Of a stretch of DNA of 64,000 nt, positions 60,860 through 64,000 are shown in pieces. Under the pieces are notes generated by a model. It was not told where the DNA came from. It saw only the letters and a list, made by a program, of their open reading frames with translations, and did no database searches. Within the stretch, counting starts at the first letter, position 1, and every line of letters starts with the position of its first letter. This DNA comes from JABSSA01 sp039975755 (GTDB lineage: Bacteria; Pseudomonadota; Alphaproteobacteria; Rhodobacterales; Rhodobacteraceae). The DNA lies in assembly GCA_039975755.1 (NCBI GenBank), contig JBDWGM010000043.1:1-64000 (forward strand), given 5' to 3'. The position numbers were made by a program, and so were the translations under genes.

Positions 60860-62470
60860 ATGCAACGTCATGTGGTGGGACAACTCAGCAAATTACCAGA
60901 TCGGGATCCAAGTTATGCTCTGGTAGGCGAGGTAGATCTTGTCGTTGTACGGTTCGATGAAGAAGTGTCGGTCTTTTACGGCCGCTGCCTTCACCGTGGC
61001 GCGTTAATGTCGGATGGATTCGTCCGCGGGAACAATCTGATTTGCGGTGTTCACGACTGGGATTACCGTCTGGACAGTGGTGTATCTGAATATGCCAACG
61101 AAGAAGTGTTGCCAAAGTTCAAAAGCTGGATTGAAGGTGATGAAATCTGTGTTGATGCGGATGAAATCAACGCGTGGGGGTATGACAATCCGCAGCCATT
61201 CAATCGTGAGTCCTATCTAGGTCTTTATGCCGACACATCCCACGGAACCGCAGAAGAGCCCTATAATGGGTTGATCCAAAAATATGCGAAGGATGGCCTA
61301 TCCAAGACAGGTCATCACGGTGTGATGGACGCGATGGGTGTCCCACGTACTGAATTGCCGGATTGGGACGACATTCAATTGCTGACGGCGCAATTGCATA
61401 AGTCACCCCTGTTGGATGAAGACGCTGTTGGAACAGAGGTTGTCATTGGTCCAAACGCGCAAAAACCGCTGCGTTTGGGTATTCCTTTGATGGTCAGCGA
61501 CATGTCTTATGGCGCTTTAAGCGAACCTGCCAAAATCGCTTTGGCCCGTGGTGCTGAGCTGGCTGGAACCGGGATTTGTTCTGGCGAAGGCGGTATGTTG
61601 CCCGAAGAACAAGAAGCCAACAGCCGTTACTTTTACGAATTGGCATCCGCTCGTTTTGGGTTTGATTGGGACAAACTGGCCAAAGTGCAGGCGTTCCATT
61701 TCAAAGGCGGGCAAGGGGCAAAGACCGGTACCGGGGGGCACCTACCCGGTGAGAAAGTGCAGGGTAAGATCGCTGAAGTGCGCGGTTTGAAACCGGGCCA
61801 AGATGCAATTTCACCGCCACGCTTTCCTGAATGGACCGACCCGTTGCAAATCAAAGATTTTGCAGACGAGGTGCGTGACCGGACAGGGGGCATCCCGATT
61901 GGATACAAACTAAGTGCGCAGCATATTGAAAAAGACATCGATGCTGCCCTTGCCGTTGGGGTCGATTACATCATTCTGGATGGCCGTGGCGGCGGCACAG
62001 GTGCGGCACCCGTCATATTCAGGGACAACATCAGTGTCCCAACGATCCCCGCTTTGGCGCGCGCGCGGGCGCATCTGGACCGGTTGGAACGCGGGGACGT
62101 TTCTCTTGTGATCACGGGGGGTTTGCGCAAACCGGCCGACTTTATCAAAGCGATGGCGCTTGGGGCGGATGCGATTGCGCTGTCCAATTCTGCGATGCAG
62201 GCGATTGGCTGTATCGCCATGCGTGCTTGCCACACAAACAACTGTCCTGTGGGGATCGCGACGCAGAAACCGCATTTGGTCAATCGACTGATTGTCGAAA
62301 AATCCGCGCGGCAACTGACCAACTTTTTCGAAGCCAGTGTTGAATTGATGCAAGTTATGGCGCGTGCATGTGGACATGATCATCTGTCCAAGTTCAATCC
62401 GAGTGATCTTACGACTTGGAAAAAAGACATGTCCGACATCTCGGGTGTACAATTTGGAGGAATAGCATGA
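60860..62470 (+). CDS. Rieske [2Fe-2S] domain fused to glutamate-synthase-type FMN/Fe-S domain
   Basis: A 536-residue fusion. Residues 1-95 are a Rieske domain with ligands C43-x-H45 (GRCLHRGALMS) and C62-x2-H65 (ICGVHDWDYRL). From about 130 to the end is the FMN-binding barrel of the large subunit of glutamate synthase: MVSDMSYGALS, CSGEGGMLPEE, FKGGQGAKTGTGGHLPG and YIILDGRGGGTGAAP. The [3Fe-4S] cluster cysteines are in GCIAMRACHTNNCPVGIATQ (C-x5-C-x4-C). No glutaminase domain is present. AGAAGGG precedes the ATG. It overlaps the following gene by ATGA. The electron donor and acceptor are unknown; it may be an FMN oxidoreductase rather than a true glutamate synthase. Confidence 0.88.
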   Translation: MQRHVVGQLSKLPDRDPSYALVGEVDLVVVRFDEEVSVFYGRCLHRGALMSDGFVRGNNLICGVHDWDYRLDSGVSEYANEEVLPKFKSWIEGDEICVDADEINAWGYDNPQPFNRESYLGLYADTSHGTAEEPYNGLIQKYAKDGLSKTGHHGVMDAMGVPRTELPDWDDIQLLTAQLHKSPLLDEDAVGTEVVIGPNAQKPLRLGIPLMVSDMSYGALSEPAKIALARGAELAGTGICSGEGGMLPEEQEANSRYFYELASARFGFDWDKLAKVQAFHFKGGQGAKTGTGGHLPGEKVQGKIAEVRGLKPGQDAISPPRFPEWTDPLQIKDFADEVRDRTGGIPIGYKLSAQHIEKDIDAALAVGVDYIILDGRGGGTGAAPVIFRDNISVPTIPALARARAHLDRLERGDVSLVITGGLRKPADFIKAMALGADAIALSNSAMQAIGCIAMRACHTNNCPVGIATQKPHLVNRLIVEKSARQLTNFFEASVELMQVMARACGHDHLSKFNPSDLTTWKKDMSDISGVQFGGIA

Positions 62471-64000
62471 GCGAACAATTGGAATGGCACCGCGTTGCGT
62501 CGATTGAGGACCTTCCGGAAGGGCGCGTCAAAACGGTCACCGCGCGCACCGTGTCGATTTGCCTGTCCCATTTCGATGGGCAATGGGCCGCGATGGACAA
62601 TCATTGCCCGCACCAAGGTGGTCCTTTGGGCGAAGGGTCGATTGAAACAGGTGTTGAAGGCCAATGTTGGATTCGCTGCCCATGGCATGGATGGGATTTT
62701 GACCCTTTAACGGGTGCACCTCCCGGGGGGCACGAAGACACTGGACAGCAGTTGTATCCGGTCGAGGTGCGTGACGGTGCCGTCTATGTTGGGCTCGAAG
62801 CGGCTCCGCCACATGAGCGGACAGTCACTGATCTGATGGCTGAAACCATGGTCAACTGGGGCGTCAAACATGTCTTTGGCATGGTTGGACATTCCAATTT
62901 GGGCCTCGCGGATGCGATCCGATTGCAAGTCGAAGCGGGCAACATGCGTTATATTGGTATCCGCCACGAAGGTGCCGCAGCATTTGCAGCCGGCGCATAT
63001 GGCAAGTTGACAGGCCAAGTCGCAGCCTGTCTGACAATTGCTGGACCCGGCGCAACTAACCTGATGACAGGTCTGTGGGATGCCAAAGTGGATCGCGCGC
63101 CGGTGCTTGCCTTGACTGGTCAGGTACAGACACAAGTGTTTGGCCCCGGTGCTTTTCAAGACATCGATTTGTCCTCAGCATTCGAAGCTGTAAGCCGCTT
63201 TAGCCAAACGGTTCTAAGCTCGTCCAAACACGCCGAACTCGTGTCGCTTGCCATGAAGAACGCACTTGTTGAACGGGACGTGTCACATCTGATTTTCCCG
63301 GATGACATGCAAACACTTCCATCTGACGCGCCAGCCGGTACACCGGATGGCCGTATGGGCGGTTCAGTCGTTGTTCCAGATGCTGCTGATATTGATAAAG
63401 CCGTTGATCTGATCAATGGTTCAAAGCGTCCGATCATTGTTGTTGGTCACGGGGCGTGGGACAGCATTGATGCGATTATTGGTTTGGCAGAAAAGCTTGG
63501 CGCGCCCGTTCTGACAACGTTCAAAGGCAAAGGTTTGATCGCGGATGATCACCCCAATGCTGCGGGCGTTCTTGGACGGTCGGGCACACCGATTGCAAGT
63601 TGGTTCATGAATGAAGCGGACGTTATACTTGCGCTTGGAACATCCTTTTCGAACCACACAGGGATCGAACAATCAAAGCCCATCATCCAAGTTGATTTTG
63701 AACGGATGCAGCTGGGTAAGTTCCACCCTGTCGATTTGCCGATCTGGGGTGAAATCGGTGCGTTTTGTGCGGGCTTGGATGGTCGCGTTTCTAAACCATC
63801 CGACGCACCTGATCAAATTGCAGAAGTGGCTGAACGTTGGGCAATCTGGCGGGACGAAAAAACCGCGCGTATGGCCGAGCAAACCGACACAGGCATTCAT
63901 AGCTATGCCGTGTTTGATGCCCTAAGCCGTGTGGCACCTGCGGATGCGATCATTGCCGTAGACGTTGGCAACAACACGTATTCCTTTGGCCGTTACTTTG
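62467..64000 (+). CDS. Rieske [2Fe-2S] domain fused to thiamine-diphosphate enzyme (partial)
   Basis: The reading frame is open to the window edge, so the C-terminus is cut; 511 codons are present. Residues 1-113 form a second Rieske domain with C47-x-H49 (HCPHQGG) and C71-x2-H74 (RCPWHGWDFDP). From about 118 a thiamine-diphosphate enzyme of the acetolactate synthase/pyruvate oxidase superfamily starts: TVTDLMAETMVNWGVKHVFG, the catalytic-type glutamate E168 in IRHEGAAAFAAGAYGKL, and LTIAGPGATNLMTG. The central domain is near 305-440, and the TPP-binding third domain begins near 475. It starts in the ATGA overlap with the Rieske/GltS gene. The substrate is not identifiable. Confidence 0.85.
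   Translation, partial: MSEQLEWHRVASIEDLPEGRVKTVTARTVSICLSHFDGQWAAMDNHCPHQGGPLGEGSIETGVEGQCWIRCPWHGWDFDPLTGAPPGGHEDTGQQLYPVEVRDGAVYVGLEAAPPHERTVTDLMAETMVNWGVKHVFGMVGHSNLGLADAIRLQVEAGNMRYIGIRHEGAAAFAAGAYGKLTGQVAACLTIAGPGATNLMTGLWDAKVDRAPVLALTGQVQTQVFGPGAFQDIDLSSAFEAVSRFSQTVLSSSKHAELVSLAMKNALVERDVSHLIFPDDMQTLPSDAPAGTPDGRMGGSVVVPDAADIDKAVDLINGSKRPIIVVGHGAWDSIDAIIGLAEKLGAPVLTTFKGKGLIADDHPNAAGVLGRSGTPIASWFMNEADVILALGTSFSNHTGIEQSKPIIQVDFERMQLGKFHPVDLPIWGEIGAFCAGLDGRVSKPSDAPDQIAEVAERWAIWRDEKTARMAEQTDTGIHSYAVFDALSRVAPADAIIAVDVGNNTYSFGRYF

Noticed and set aside
1..64000. Mobile elements, CRISPR arrays, tRNA or rRNA genes
   Set aside because: I found no transposase, integrase, repeat-spacer pattern, tRNA-like cloverleaf or rRNA sequence; intergenic spaces are short and accounted for.

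Overview
The window is one continuous, gene-dense piece of an alphaproteobacterial chromosome. It most resembles the Rhodobacteraceae / Roseobacter group. The reasons are the moderate GC content, the PetP/PetR-type regulator pair, an NDUFAF5-like methyltransferase beside comF, glutaredoxin and a Nit-type amidase, ilvE divergent from petPR, and a complete urtABCDE urea importer. I see no insertion sequence, prophage, CRISPR array, tRNA or rRNA. Both ends cut genes: argG on the left and a Rieske/thiamine-diphosphate enzyme on the right.

Layout. 1-12 kb is mostly housekeeping: argG (partial), ilvA, an Hpt protein divergent from a response regulator/PP2C phosphatase, two Nudix hydrolases around hslO, the CCA-adding enzyme, a heterodimeric ABC exporter and an RlmD-type rRNA methyltransferase. 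12-17 kb concerns the envelope: a NaChBac/NavAb-type voltage-gated sodium channel, two L,D-transpeptidases flanking a CAP-domain lipoprotein, a tandem pair of 58-residue secreted mini-proteins with their own terminators, and hemH. 17-21.5 kb holds methyltransferase <-> comF-grx-nit-marR, a GST and a PaiB-like protein. 21.5-26.6 kb holds thiBPQ under a TPP riboswitch, aroC and a TetR regulator. 26.7-31.5 kb holds a DM13 protein, a DMT permease, a secreted cyclase, ilvE and petPR. 31.7-35.8 kb is a tight HDAC-xseB-ispA-dxs operon that feeds isoprenoid synthesis. 35.8-41.1 kb is tamB/tamA. 41.2-48.2 kb is a 2-hydroxyacid dehydrogenase followed by the urea importer.

48.5-59.7 kb is a single eleven-gene minus-strand locus. 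In transcription order it has a solute-binding protein, two permeases, a 64-residue membrane protein, a VOC protein, two ATPases, a fused dihydroxyacetone-kinase-family enzyme, a LacI regulator, a TIM-barrel isomerase and a Gfo/Idh oxidoreductase. It is preceded by two identical inverted operator-like palindromes whose centres lie 30 bp apart, and it ends at a clear terminator. It looks like an import and catabolic pathway for a sugar or polyol whose identity the sequence does not settle.

60.8-64 kb is the most unusual part. Two translationally coupled genes each carry an N-terminal Rieske [2Fe-2S] domain, one fused to a glutamate-synthase-type FMN/Fe-S barrel and the other to a thiamine-diphosphate enzyme of the acetolactate synthase / pyruvate oxidase superfamily. 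This is my best candidate for an undescribed redox system. Start codons below were chosen from ribosome-binding sites, overlaps with neighbours and family N-termini. Functions are homology-level readings made by eye.
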